From assembly GCA_946546825.1 (NCBI GenBank), contig CAMNOK010000007.1, positions 1-46,617 on the forward strand: a stretch of 46,617 nucleotides of DNA. The letters run 5' to 3'. Below are positions 1 through 7,979 of the stretch, one piece after another (position 1 is the first letter of the stretch; each line of letters starts with the position of its first letter). The notes beneath the pieces are model-generated. The model ran no database searches. It saw only the letters and a program-made list of their open reading frames with translations, and had not been told where the DNA came from. The translations under genes and the position numbers were made by a program. This DNA comes from an uncultured bacterium (lineage in GTDB: Bacteria > Bacteroidota > Bacteroidia > Bacteroidales > Bacteroidaceae).

Positions 1-45
1 AGCTGATAAACAGTCTGGGATGAGAAGATAAGAAGTGTAGGGGAA

Positions 46-114
46 GTGTGAAAATGAAGTGAACCCCGAAAGTTTTTTGTCTAACTTTCGGGGTTCACTT
101 CAATTTTGACACAC
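46..114. repeat. Long near-perfect palindrome, IS-end-like hairpin
   Basis: Bases 55-74 and 83-102 form a perfect 20-bp inverted repeat around an 8-base loop. The flanks continue the symmetry imperfectly: GTGTG at 46-50 pairs with CACAC at 110-114. The arm, read inward, begins TGAAGTGAACCCC and the right arm continues into AGTTAGACA, which resembles terminal inverted repeats of IS3/IS150-type elements (recollection, not searched). It lies just downstream of the stop of the large beta-helix gene on the minus strand and is followed there by TTTT, so it could also end transcription. It may be two insertion-sequence ends left by a deletion, a tiny MITE, or simply a strong terminator. Confidence 0.6.
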
Positions 115-137
115 CCTCATTTCTTTCCATCCCTATC

Positions 138-3065
138 CTACTGTGCTGTAAAGCTTGTCACAGAGGTAGTTCCTGTAGCCGTGGAGCCGAGATAAATACC
201 GTGCCAAGCCGTTGTTGCATTGGTAGGTGCTGATGTTGAATACTTCACATTGTAGGTAGAACCCTTCACCATGCCCGTGGCAGTAAAGAGTGCCAGTGAA
301 CTGGAGCAAGAGCCCTCAAAACTATAGGTCACCAAGTTGGTACCGGAAGCGTTGGCCAAAGTATAGTAGCGACCCGATGTATAACTGATTGTGCTGGTAA
401 CAAAGGCATAGCCCTGTGCGGCGTTAGAGATAGTGTTGCCACTGGAGCCTCCCCATCCACCGCCACCGCCGCCCTGTGCGGCACCGGCAGAGATACCTAT
501 TCCAGTACCCGTAATCTGGATATAAGAGTTGTTATCACAGTCGAAGCCTTCCTCGGGAGCACCCTTCGTCGTGTAGGCGAAGACCACACCATTACCGATA
601 GTGATGGCTCCCGTTGTTCCAGCATTAGAGTCGATGGCGTCATTACCATAGCCATAGCAAACCGTCACACCACCGTTAAAGAACAACTTCCCACTGGAAT
701 TGATACAGTCATCATAACACTTGAAGTAGTGTTTGCCTCCCTGAACATAGATAGCGGTCTTCGACTCCAATCCTTCTGCGCCATCTGTAGAAGTGTAAAC
801 CTCCGTTGTGCCTCCATAGAGGTAGATGGTTCCTTGGACCTTGATGCCTTTTGCCGATGAACCTCCACTGCTTTCCATGCCGGGACCACCCCAACCGCCG
901 CCACCGCCAGAAGAACTTCCCAGTGAGCTGCCCGTAGTTTTAACGGTTAGTGTAGGACCATTACCATCTGACGTACCTTGTGTGTAGGTTCCTGCGCTCT
1001 TTATGCCCTTACCTCCCGTGCCACTCATCGAGATGTCAATGGTTCCGGCATTGAGTTTCATGGAGGTGTCGGCCTTAAGACCTTTTGCCGTATAGTTGTC
1101 AGCAGAGCCCTGGACACCCGCTCCGCTGTTGGTAATCTTCAGCGTTCCGCCATTAGTCGTGATGTTGGTAGCCGTGATACCACGTCCAGCCTGTCCAGAA
1201 GCATTGATAGTCAACGTACCGTCATTTTGTATGAACCCATCAGTCTTTATTCCCGAGCTGTAGGAAGCATCGTTGTTGATGACCTTCATCTCGCCACTGG
1301 GTGTAAGCGTTATATTTCCTCCATTCACGGTCACCGTAGCCTTCGACTTGATGCTCTTACTCATAGCACCGCTATTCTTCACAATGACGGTGCCACCGTC
1401 GATAGTGACATTGCCATCGGCCTTGATACCCGCAGCATTATAGCTGGTGCCATTATCTTCTGAGACATCAGAAGTGCCGCCATAGGTACTGGTAACATTC
1501 GACAGAGAGTAAGTACGCGTAGTACCACTGGTAGAATAGCTGTTAGAGATGCTGTAATAGACATCCGTTCCCGAGGTTGGAGCCGAGAAGGCAGCTGAGC
1601 GAATCGTATAAGTGGTTCCTCGACTGGTGTAGTTATCAGCCTTGAAATAATAAGTCCCACTACCAGCGGTTCCAAAGTCGTAGTAGTAGAATGTCAGCGT
1701 TGAGTAGCCGTTCGACTTTGACACCGAGCTTGTCAGTTGCTGTACCATGGTGCCGTCACTCTTATACAGATACACTTTGCTCCAAGCACTGCCACCGCCG
1801 CCGAAACCACCAGGTCCACCACCGCCAGTAGGAACAGACACATAAACCTTATATGATGCAGAGGGTTCGCTGCTGCCGGAGTTAGAAGTCTCTGCTGTTC
1901 CGCCCACGCCATTGGCCGTGATATTGATGACCGTGGTGGCCGATGTCTCATCAATGGTAATGGCTCCGTCTGCAGACAATCCTTTACCACCTTGTGCCTT
2001 GTTATCAATCGTGAGCGTGCCACCACTTATCATGATATCGCCCGTACTCTTGATGGAGGTTGGGTAGCTGATGTCATCTGACTCGACAAGGAGGTCACCG
2101 GTTTGTGTAACAACTATGGTTCCATCAGTAATTCGGACATCTCCCCCAGCTTTGATACCCTTGGCAGCATCAGCCGTCACATCGAGTGTCAATGTGCCAC
2201 CTTCAATATATATATTACCAGAGTCTTCGTCTTCATGGTCAGTAGTGACTCCTGTAGAGGCTGTCCCGTCAATATCACATTGGATAGCGTCGTCTGCCGT
2301 TCCGCTGACTGTCAGCGCACCGCTCTGCATGAGGAAATACTCGTCACAGCTAATTCCGTCTTTCACGGCAGAGAGCACCTTCACCATACAATTCTTCATC
2401 TGCATGTATTCGGCACTTTTGATGCCATGTGCATACCGTCCATAGACATTCAGCGTTCCCTGTCCTTTCAGTTCAAGGTGTCCTTTACAGTAAACGGCAG
2501 CCTTCTGTCCGCCGGAGGTTGCATCAGTCAAGGTGTTTTCTGTGTCTTTCTTGATGCTCAGGTCTATACGTTTGCCGTTCATGATACACAGTGCAGCACC
2601 CGAATACACCGGTGTCGTATTGGTCAGTGTGAGCCCCCGTAACTCTACCGTTGCCTTGTAGGAGCCTTCCATATAGAACTCTCCGTCGGAAGTCGAACCA
2701 TTCAGCGTGTAAGTTATTTCCTCGGCCACCGCGTCACTTTGCACAATACTGACGTGGGCGCCACTGGTTGCCACGGTGATATAGCGTGCTATATTACCAG
2801 CCACTACAACCTGAGCATCCGTGTCATTGTATGTCACGCTCACAGTGTTGTCGTCAACTGTGTTATCGTCCACCAGCATTTCGTCAACCTCGTCCAATTT
2901 GTAGGTACGGTCGAGAATTGTCACGGTTTCTCCATTACTATAGACCATCTCGCCCGCCTGATTTGCAGCGATGGCATAGGTCACGTTTCCTATCTTTACA
3001 TTCAATGTCTGAGCTGAGGCTGTCAGTGCAGCCATGAATGTCATGATACAAACTAATCTCTTCAT
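138..3065 (-). CDS. Large secreted Cthe_2159-like beta-helix (carbohydrate-binding domain) protein
   Basis: The 975-residue product has a typical signal peptide (MKRLVCIMTFMAALTASAQ), no lipobox, and many short repeats of the form GGTLTI, GGNITL, GGTVIV and AKGIKA, the parallel beta-helix pattern of the Cthe_2159-type carbohydrate-binding family. Two helical stretches (roughly residues 110-400 and 560-870) flank a different region near residues 425-550 rich in Ser, Thr, Tyr and Gly. Three Gly-rich segments with Trp, Pro or Phe lie near residues 411-425, 718-728 and 864-875. The C-terminal 80 residues look like a separate beta domain. The family's described members bind acidic polysaccharide or cellulose; the ligand here is unknown. 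It follows a related lipoprotein gene but is separated from it by a terminator and has its own promoter. Secretion or surface display is inferred. Confidence 0.8.
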   Translation of the reverse strand: MKRLVCIMTFMAALTASAQTLNVKIGNVTYAIAANQAGEMVYSNGETVTILDRTYKLDEVDEMLVDDNTVDDNTVSVTYNDTDAQVVVAGNIARYITVATSGAHVSIVQSDAVAEEITYTLNGSTSDGEFYMEGSYKATVELRGLTLTNTTPVYSGAALCIMNGKRIDLSIKKDTENTLTDATSGGQKAAVYCKGHLELKGQGTLNVYGRYAHGIKSAEYMQMKNCMVKVLSAVKDGISCDEYFLMQSGALTVSGTADDAIQCDIDGTASTGVTTDHEDEDSGNIYIEGGTLTLDVTADAAKGIKAGGDVRITDGTIVVTQTGDLLVESDDISYPTSIKSTGDIMISGGTLTIDNKAQGGKGLSADGAITIDETSATTVINITANGVGGTAETSNSGSSEPSASYKVYVSVPTGGGGPGGFGGGGSAWSKVYLYKSDGTMVQQLTSSVSKSNGYSTLTFYYYDFGTAGSGTYYFKADNYTSRGTTYTIRSAAFSAPTSGTDVYYSISNSYSTSGTTRTYSLSNVTSTYGGTSDVSEDNGTSYNAAGIKADGNVTIDGGTVIVKNSGAMSKSIKSKATVTVNGGNITLTPSGEMKVINNDASYSSGIKTDGFIQNDGTLTINASGQAGRGITATNITTNGGTLKITNSGAGVQGSADNYTAKGLKADTSMKLNAGTIDISMSGTGGKGIKSAGTYTQGTSDGNGPTLTVKTTGSSLGSSSGGGGGWGGPGMESSGGSSAKGIKVQGTIYLYGGTTEVYTSTDGAEGLESKTAIYVQGGKHYFKCYDDCINSSGKLFFNGGVTVCYGYGNDAIDSNAGTTGAITIGNGVVFAYTTKGAPEEGFDCDNNSYIQITGTGIGISAGAAQGGGGGGWGGSSGNTISNAAQGYAFVTSTISYTSGRYYTLANASGTNLVTYSFEGSCSSSLALFTATGMVKGSTYNVKYSTSAPTNATTAWHGIYLGSTATGTTSVTSFTAQ

Positions 3066-3091
3066 ATTCTTTTCGTACTAAAATCGGGAAG

Positions 3092-3122
3092 CAAAAATAA
3101 AAAAAACAGCCTTTTACACCAA
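3092..3122 (-). promoter_or_regulatory. Bacteroidota-type promoter of the large beta-helix gene
   Basis: On the minus strand a -7 box TATTTTTG (complement of 3092-3099) lies exactly 20 bases from a -33 TTG (complement of 3120-3122). The expected start is about 20 bases before the ATG at 3065. The -33 element falls inside the loop of the preceding terminator hairpin, and the -7 box overlaps its T-run. Confidence 0.55.
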
Positions 3123-3146
3123 TTTTATTCAGTGAAAAGGCTGTTT
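3098..3146 (-). terminator. Intrinsic terminator after the 419-aa beta-helix lipoprotein gene
   Basis: AAAACAGCCTTTT at 3103-3115 pairs with AAAAGGCTGTTTT at 3134-3146. Read on the minus strand, the stem is followed by a run of T. It separates the four-gene operon upstream from the 975-aa gene downstream. Confidence 0.75.
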
Positions 3147-3183
3147 TGTTCAATTAACGAAACCTGTTTTCCCTGCGTCCCTA

Positions 3184-4443
3184 TCAATATCTGAGGTCAA
3201 AGAGGCTTCCCGTATTCTTGTAAGTGGAATAGCCGTCTGCGATGGACAGGACACCTTTGATGTCTATGGCTGAGCTATTGGCACTGTAGCTATAGAGACA
3301 TCCTCCGCTGACAGTCATATTGCCTGCCAAGTCAGAATCATTCTTGCCGCATTTGATGCCTTTAGGGGAGCCTTTATCCTTATTTCCCGTGGCTACGACA
3401 TTCAGTTCACCTGCCGACATCTCAATATCACCGGTTACGTTGATACCTTTACCACCTTCACCTGTACTCATCAGGTTCATGATACCACCTTTAACATATA
3501 GCGTAGAGTCGCACTTTATTCCGGCACAGTTACTGGTATCGTTGCTCTCCACCAATGGCTCACCTGTGGCAATGACTGTAGTGCGGCCGCCCTCGACGGT
3601 GATGCGTGCCTCAGAGTTGAAGCCCTTAGCAGCAGCTCCTGTCACACTGACATTCAATGTTCCGCCTCTCACGATGATGCCGTCGTTGGCTTTGACACCA
3701 TGGCCAGATGCTGCCGTGCAGTTCACTGCAATTTGAACACCCGGACGGAAGACGATGTAGTCATCACTGGCAATACCATTCTTATAGTTGCCATTGATGA
3801 CCAGAGAGCCGGCACCGCTGAAAATGACCTGTCCCTCACTGAAGAGTGTGCCCTTCATCTGTTCACCGGCTACGTTGACATAGGAAGTACCATCGGTCAG
3901 CGTGTTCACGCTACCTTCTGGGAGTACTACATACATGGTCTTCGTTCCCGAGCCTCCAGCTCCATACTCACCTTGGTTGTTGATGGCAGCGCCACTGGGA
4001 TTGGTGATGCTGACATTCTCGAGTGATAGTGCGAACTTGTTTTTGCTATAGATCTTGAAAGAGCCGTTCGACGTAGAGCCGGAGAGTTTATAGATGATAT
4101 TCTTTGTATTGGAGACAATGGTGACATGAGCACCGTTCTTATAGGTTGTCACGGCATCGACATCTCCAGAGAGTGTGGCATCTTCGTCAGAATAAGCAAT
4201 ACTAACAACATTAGGGAACGAACTGTTCTCCACATAGTCATTGTCGTCGGCGGGGATGTCAGCAGCGTCCTCCACCGTATCGTAAGCCGTATAGTCGAAA
4301 GCGATTGTCTTTACCTCGGCAGAACGAAGAGCCTCATCAGCCTCATAGAGAGCTGCAAAATCAGAGCTGTCGTTCACACAGGCCGTGAACATCAGCAGTG
4401 ACAGCACGGCCATGAGCGAATAGTTGTATCTATCTGTTTTCAT
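3184..4443 (-). CDS. Cthe_2159-like beta-helix lipoprotein
   Basis: The 419-residue product begins with a signal peptide ending LLMFTACVND, a plausible lipobox with the lipidated Cys at residue 22, so surface or periplasmic anchoring is likely. From about residue 85 it carries the same beta-helix pattern as the neighbouring 975-aa protein: INGNYKNGI, GIIVRGGTLNV, EGGRTTVIATGEPLVESN, KGGIMNL, KGINVTGDIEM. The AKGF/KGIK repeats with regularly spaced Asp and Asn suggest Ca2+-assisted packing, as in other members of the family (inference). It has one helix domain and no Gly-rich linkers. It is the last gene of the operon led by the polyphosphate-polymerase gene, 27 bases after the DUF2490 gene, and is followed by a terminator. 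Confidence 0.8.
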   Translation of the reverse strand: MKTDRYNYSLMAVLSLLMFTACVNDSSDFAALYEADEALRSAEVKTIAFDYTAYDTVEDAADIPADDNDYVENSSFPNVVSIAYSDEDATLSGDVDAVTTYKNGAHVTIVSNTKNIIYKLSGSTSNGSFKIYSKNKFALSLENVSITNPSGAAINNQGEYGAGGSGTKTMYVVLPEGSVNTLTDGTSYVNVAGEQMKGTLFSEGQVIFSGAGSLVINGNYKNGIASDDYIVFRPGVQIAVNCTAASGHGVKANDGIIVRGGTLNVSVTGAAAKGFNSEARITVEGGRTTVIATGEPLVESNDTSNCAGIKCDSTLYVKGGIMNLMSTGEGGKGINVTGDIEMSAGELNVVATGNKDKGSPKGIKCGKNDSDLAGNMTVSGGCLYSYSANSSAIDIKGVLSIADGYSTYKNTGSLFDLRY

Positions 4444-4470
4444 CTGTCTGAACTTTTATGTGCGATTGCT

Positions 4471-5229
4471 TTAGAACTTAAATTTATATCCCACGCCGAT
4501 GACATGCATATCTGGCTCGCCGTCGAAGTCATCTTTTCGGATATCTTGATAGCGATAATAGAGACTGAAGACGTGTGTCTTCTGGATTTTGTAGTCAGCC
4601 CCCAACGTGTAGCGTATCTTTTGTATATTCCATGCATTGGTGAGTTCCACACTTCCGTAGGGGTCGGCTTTCCAATTGGGAATATCATAGTCTAACTGCA
4701 GACGGCTGCGCAACACGCTCTTTGCCTTACCTTTGATGACTTTATCCTCCCACTGGCTATTGTCGAAATCAAAGCGCTGAGTGGTTTTCTCTGGGCGATA
4801 GGTATATTGCCATCGTTCACGCAGTGAAACTCCCAGTCGGCCGAAGGTCTTGCTTCCCTGCAACGACACCGTGACGCGGTGACGGGCACCCCAGTAAGAA
4901 GGTCGCCAGTTGTTGAGGGTTGCAACAGCTCCGGTATTGTCATAGTTATAAGACAATTTCTCTGCATTGTTGTCATACAGGAAGTTGTAACCCACAGAGG
5001 CCTTCAATCCTTTTACTATCTTATATTCCGCATTGATGCCCATGCTCCATCTGTCAGCGGTCTTGGAGTCGTTGCGCGTACGGAACTCTGATTCCGCCCC
5101 GATGGCAAGTTGTTTGTTTATTTTCTTCTCAGCGCCCAGGCTGTACCAGATTCCGAAGTCATCGTGCTGGGCTCGTGCCATGAGCGGCATCAGAAGCGTC
5201 AAAGATGAAATCAATATTATTTTCTTCAT
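4471..5229 (-). CDS. DUF2490-family outer-membrane beta-barrel protein
   Basis: This 252-residue protein has a signal peptide (to ARAQ, about residue 20). The mature part is an alternating beta pattern typical of a 12-strand-like barrel: DFGIWYSLGAEKKI, RWSMGINAEYKI, ASVGYNFLYD, LGVSLRERWQYTYR, VFSLYYRYQDI and a terminal GVGYKFKF ending in Phe, the usual barrel-insertion signal. These motifs match DUF2490, a family without a firm biochemical function. It sits 17 bases after the DUF4956 gene and 27 before the beta-helix lipoprotein gene, so all are probably made together. A role as an outer-membrane partner or exporter for the surface beta-helix protein is possible but only inferred. Confidence 0.8.
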   Translation of the reverse strand: MKKIILISSLTLLMPLMARAQHDDFGIWYSLGAEKKINKQLAIGAESEFRTRNDSKTADRWSMGINAEYKIVKGLKASVGYNFLYDNNAEKLSYNYDNTGAVATLNNWRPSYWGARHRVTVSLQGSKTFGRLGVSLRERWQYTYRPEKTTQRFDFDNSQWEDKVIKGKAKSVLRSRLQLDYDIPNWKADPYGSVELTNAWNIQKIRYTLGADYKIQKTHVFSLYYRYQDIRKDDFDGEPDMHVIGVGYKFKF

Positions 5230-5246
5230 GACATAAAAATCATTGG

Positions 5247-5921
5247 TTATACCTCAGTTAGCTCTGCCCGACGGAGTTTAAGCATGCCATCGACAGTATC
5301 AGAACTCCGCATGCCGCCATCGTCATAGGTTATTTTCAGGATGGCCATGTCACGCAGCAGGTCTATGGAACCGACAGCTACGCTCAAGACCTTCACACCG
5401 ATACGTTTCTCCAAGTCTGCTATCAGTTCCTCACGACGTTGCGGAACAATGAGTTCCAGACGGTCATACTGGATGAGCTTGGTATGCTGAATCTTCAGGC
5501 AACGCTCGCTGAGCCACATAAAGAAGGTTACGATAGCATCGGTCAGGATAATCTCCAGCAAGGTGGCCGAGCTGGCAATGGCGTTGACGACAGCCAAGGA
5601 GATGATGGTGAAAAGGTAGGTCATCTCACGCACCGGCATGGCATCTGTACGGTAACGCATGATTGAGAAGATACCGAAAAGTCCGATACCGATACCCATG
5701 GAAGTCTTTCCACCCAGCTTGTCAAGTCCGAAGATCATGAAGAATACCAGGAAGAAGATGGCGATGCTGGTTAGCAGGAAGGTGAAATAGAAGTCACGCC
5801 GCTGACTCTTCTTGTAGTATAGCTGGTCAATGATAAACCAATTGAAGGCCAAGCAAATGACGAAGCGTACCATCATCTCGGTGAAGTCGCTGGTCAAGGT
5901 GAAATTAAACAATTCGCTCAT
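5247..5921 (-). CDS. DUF4956-family inner-membrane protein
   Basis: The 224 residues include about four transmembrane helices (near residues 16-35, 47-66, 75-90 and 103-140), the conserved FSIMRYRTD...REMTYLF motif near residues 85-105, and a soluble C-terminal domain of about 80 residues that looks like a small alpha/beta fold (LELIVPQRREELIADLEKR). This is the DUF4956 pattern. Such genes are often found next to VTC-type polyphosphate polymerases and CotH-type or Cthe_2159-type surface proteins (recollection). Here it lies 49 bases after the VTC gene. The neighbourhood suggests it works with the polymerase at the membrane, perhaps in regulation or passage of the polymer, but no activity is established. 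Confidence 0.8.
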   Translation of the reverse strand: MSELFNFTLTSDFTEMMVRFVICLAFNWFIIDQLYYKKSQRRDFYFTFLLTSIAIFFLVFFMIFGLDKLGGKTSMGIGIGLFGIFSIMRYRTDAMPVREMTYLFTIISLAVVNAIASSATLLEIILTDAIVTFFMWLSERCLKIQHTKLIQYDRLELIVPQRREELIADLEKRIGVKVLSVAVGSIDLLRDMAILKITYDDGGMRSSDTVDGMLKLRRAELTEV

Positions 5922-5970
5922 AGTTATATGTTATATTTCTTAAGTTATTATTTTTCTCACATCGATAAGT

Positions 5971-6729
5971 TCAGGGCATGCTTGCCTTTCCCCTCAATAT
6001 TTTGCCCACTTCCAGGAGTTTCACTTTGAAGCGGTTTACCTTCAGATGGTGATTGGTCAGGGCGGAGCCCATACAGTATTTACTAAAACCATGTGGGTGG
6101 ATGCGCAACTCGTTGAGCATGGCCAAGACGGGAGAGTAGCACAAGCCGTCACGTTTCAGTTCGACAATGACGAGGTCGGTCATCTGCTTCTCGGTACCAG
6201 TCACAAGATTATGGAACTGCAGATTCATGTCGATGGTGAGACGCTCCGTCTTTCCACGGTTCACCAGCGTGATACGGTCGAAGCTGTTTTGAATGGCGGG
6301 AATAAGCGTACCGGCATCGTAGCGGAGATGTTTCTGCAGGAACTCCAGTTTCTCTTTATCACTGAGATCCATGTCTGCCACCTCCATGCGCTTTTTCTTC
6401 GTCCGCTTATGATTGTTTTTGGTCTTCACCTCCATGAACTGCAAGTCGGAATCTACATAAGTGCGGAATCGTATTTTCTGTCGGTTGGCATGTCCCGCCT
6501 GGTGGGTATAGTACATATCAAATTCCGTCGTATCAAAATAAGTAGTGTTATACGACGCAACACGTTTTCCCGCCACTTCCTGTGCAAAGTATTGCGGTGC
6601 TGCCATCTCGAGTAGCTGCAAGAGCATGGGCATCGTTGTGACGAACTTCGTATCGGTACGGTTCATCAACTTGACGCTGCTCATCTCCTCGAGGGTGATA
6701 GGCGCAAATTGCTTCAGGATTTCGTTCAT
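5971..6729 (-). CDS. VTC-domain polyphosphate polymerase-like protein
   Basis: The product resembles the catalytic VTC domain of yeast Vtc4, a tunnel-fold enzyme that makes polyphosphate from ATP. Visible candidate basic and acidic tunnel residues are K28 (RTDTKF), R87 and R89 (KIRFRTY), E100 and K102 (FMEVKTK), the basic run HKRTKKKR, and E/K in VIVELKRDG near residue 195. The start at 6729 (252 aa) is preferred over 6777 because a strong promoter ends at 6755, downstream of the longer start; the extra 16 residues also look non-coding. There is no SPX or membrane segment, so it is probably cytoplasmic or bound to DUF4956. It heads an operon with DUF4956, DUF2490 and a beta-helix lipoprotein. 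Some VTC-like bacterial proteins may use other substrates, so the reaction is probable, not proven. Confidence 0.82.
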   Translation of the reverse strand: MNEILKQFAPITLEEMSSVKLMNRTDTKFVTTMPMLLQLLEMAAPQYFAQEVAGKRVASYNTTYFDTTEFDMYYTHQAGHANRQKIRFRTYVDSDLQFMEVKTKNNHKRTKKKRMEVADMDLSDKEKLEFLQKHLRYDAGTLIPAIQNSFDRITLVNRGKTERLTIDMNLQFHNLVTGTEKQMTDLVIVELKRDGLCYSPVLAMLNELRIHPHGFSKYCMGSALTNHHLKVNRFKVKLLEVGKILRGKASMP

Positions 6730-6754
6730 GTAGGTTTTCGTTTGTTTGGATAGG

Positions 6755-6786
6755 CAAATGTAGCTCGTTGCTGACATTCCGTCAAA
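6755..6786 (-). promoter_or_regulatory. Promoter of the VTC-DUF4956-DUF2490 operon
   Basis: On the minus strand, TTTG (complement of 6783-6786) is followed after exactly 20 bases by TACATTTG (complement of 6755-6762), a full match to the Bacteroidota -33/-7 pattern. It predicts a start near 6750 and supports the ATG at 6729. Confidence 0.7.
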
Positions 6787-6825
6787 AAATATCAGTCAAC
6801 GGCTACAATTTTTAGGTCAACCGAC

Positions 6826-7836
6826 TTATTTGATGTTGCCGACCTTGATGAGGTACTCGGCAATCTGCACGGCGTTCAAGGCTGCACCCTTGCGAATCTG
6901 GTCGCCAGACAGCCATAGGGTGAGACCACAGTCATCGGCCAGGTCTTTGCGGATGCGTCCTACATAGACATCATCTTTTCCTGCTGTCTCCAACGGCATA
7001 GGATAAACCAGGTTGGCCGGATCGTCCCTCAAGCTGCAGCCCGGAGCGTTGGCTATGGCCTCGCGTGCCTGTTCGATACTGATGGGCTGCTCTGTCTCAA
7101 TCCATACGCTCTCACTGTGAGACCGCAGGGAGCTGACACGGACACAGGTGGCCGAACAGCGGGCATCGGTGTGCATGATTTTTCTCGTCTCGTTGAACAT
7201 CTTCATCTCCTCCTTGGTGTAGCCGTTGTCCGTGAAGACATCTATCTGCGGTATGACATTATAGGCCAGCTGGTGGGGGAACTTCTTGACAGTGACGGGC
7301 TGGTGGTTGACGAGCTCACTGTACTGCTGTTCCAGTTCTGCCATGGCAGCAGCACCGGCACCGCTCGCACTCTGATAGGAACTGACGCGGATGCGCTTGA
7401 TATGGCTTATTCTCTCCAGCGGCTGCAGTACCACCACCATCATGATGGTCGTGCAGTTCGGGTTGGCGATGATGCCGCGCGGACGAACCAGGGCGTCTTC
7501 TGCATTGCACTCCGGAACCACGAGTGGCACGTCGGGATCCATACGAAAGGCACTGGAGTTGTCTATCATCACTGCGCCATGCTTGGTAATGGTCTCGGCA
7601 AAGTCCTTAGAGGTGCCGCCACCGGCAGAGACGAAGGCGATGTCGATATCCTTGAAGTCGTCGTTGTGTTGCAACAACTTCACCTCGTAGTCTTTTCCTT
7701 TGAAGTTATACTTACGTCCGGCACTACGTTCACTGCCGAAAAGGACCAAGTCATCCATCGGGAAATTGCGCTCAGCCAGAATACGAAGAAACTCCTGTCC
7801 TACGGCTCCGCTTGCGCCAACAATTGCTACTCTCAT
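6826..7836 (-). CDS. asd: Aspartate-semialdehyde dehydrogenase
   Basis: This enzyme reduces aspartyl phosphate to aspartate semialdehyde with NADPH, the branch point to lysine, diaminopimelate, threonine and methionine. The 336-residue length fits the family. Seen: the N-terminal nucleotide loop VGASGAVG (residues 5-12), the catalytic Cys in NPNCTTI (near 127), [10 protein letters not shown] (near 155-164), and the substrate-binding [13 protein letters not shown] segment near 225. The gene stands alone on the minus strand. It is divergent from the antiporter operon, with a TATCTTTG -7 box about 30 bases before its ATG. Diaminopimelate supply for peptidoglycan makes it an essential gene in most bacteria of this group. 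Confidence 0.95.
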   Translation of the reverse strand: MRVAIVGASGAVGQEFLRILAERNFPMDDLVLFGSERSAGRKYNFKGKDYEVKLLQHNDDFKDIDIAFVSAGGGTSKDFAETITKHGAVMIDNSSAFRMDPDVPLVVPECNAEDALVRPRGIIANPNCTTIMMVVVLQPLERISHIKRIRVSSYQSASGAGAAAMAELEQQYSELVNHQPVTVKKFPHQLAYNVIPQIDVFTDNGYTKEEMKMFNETRKIMHTDARCSATCVRVSSLRSHSESVWIETEQPISIEQAREAIANAPGCSLRDDPANLVYPMPLETAGKDDVYVGRIRKDLADDCGLTLWLSGDQIRKGAALNAVQIAEYLIKVGNIK

Positions 7837-7865
7837 TTTGTCTTTGTATGGTTATCAATTCGCTG

Positions 7866-7873
7866 CAAAGATA
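7866..7873 (-). promoter_or_regulatory. -7 box of asd
   Basis: The minus strand reads TATCTTTG, a perfect TAnnTTTG. No convincing -33 TTTG is seen at the usual distance, where the DNA is T-rich on the plus strand. Confidence 0.45.
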
Positions 7874-7900
7874 CAATATTTTTTTTTATTTCCTTCTTTC

Positions 7901-7934
7901 TTGTTGTTTTTTTCAGAAAATATCACTAACTTTG
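7901..7934 (+). promoter_or_regulatory. Promoter of the antiporter-LolD-S1 operon
   Basis: TTG at 7904-7906 (with a second TTG at 7901) lies 20 bases before TAACTTTG at 7927-7934. The predicted start near 7940 lies downstream of the possible ATG at 7812, which argues for the ATG at 7980 as the true start of the antiporter. Confidence 0.65.
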
Positions 7935-7979
7935 CATTCATCAAACAAGGCACAGCCTTTTTTCTTCTTTCTAAAGACC

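Noticed and set aside
7812..7979. Longer N-terminus for the antiporter
   Set aside because: It overlaps asd and includes the promoter; the 56 extra residues lack homology and the downstream ATG gives a normal antiporter start.
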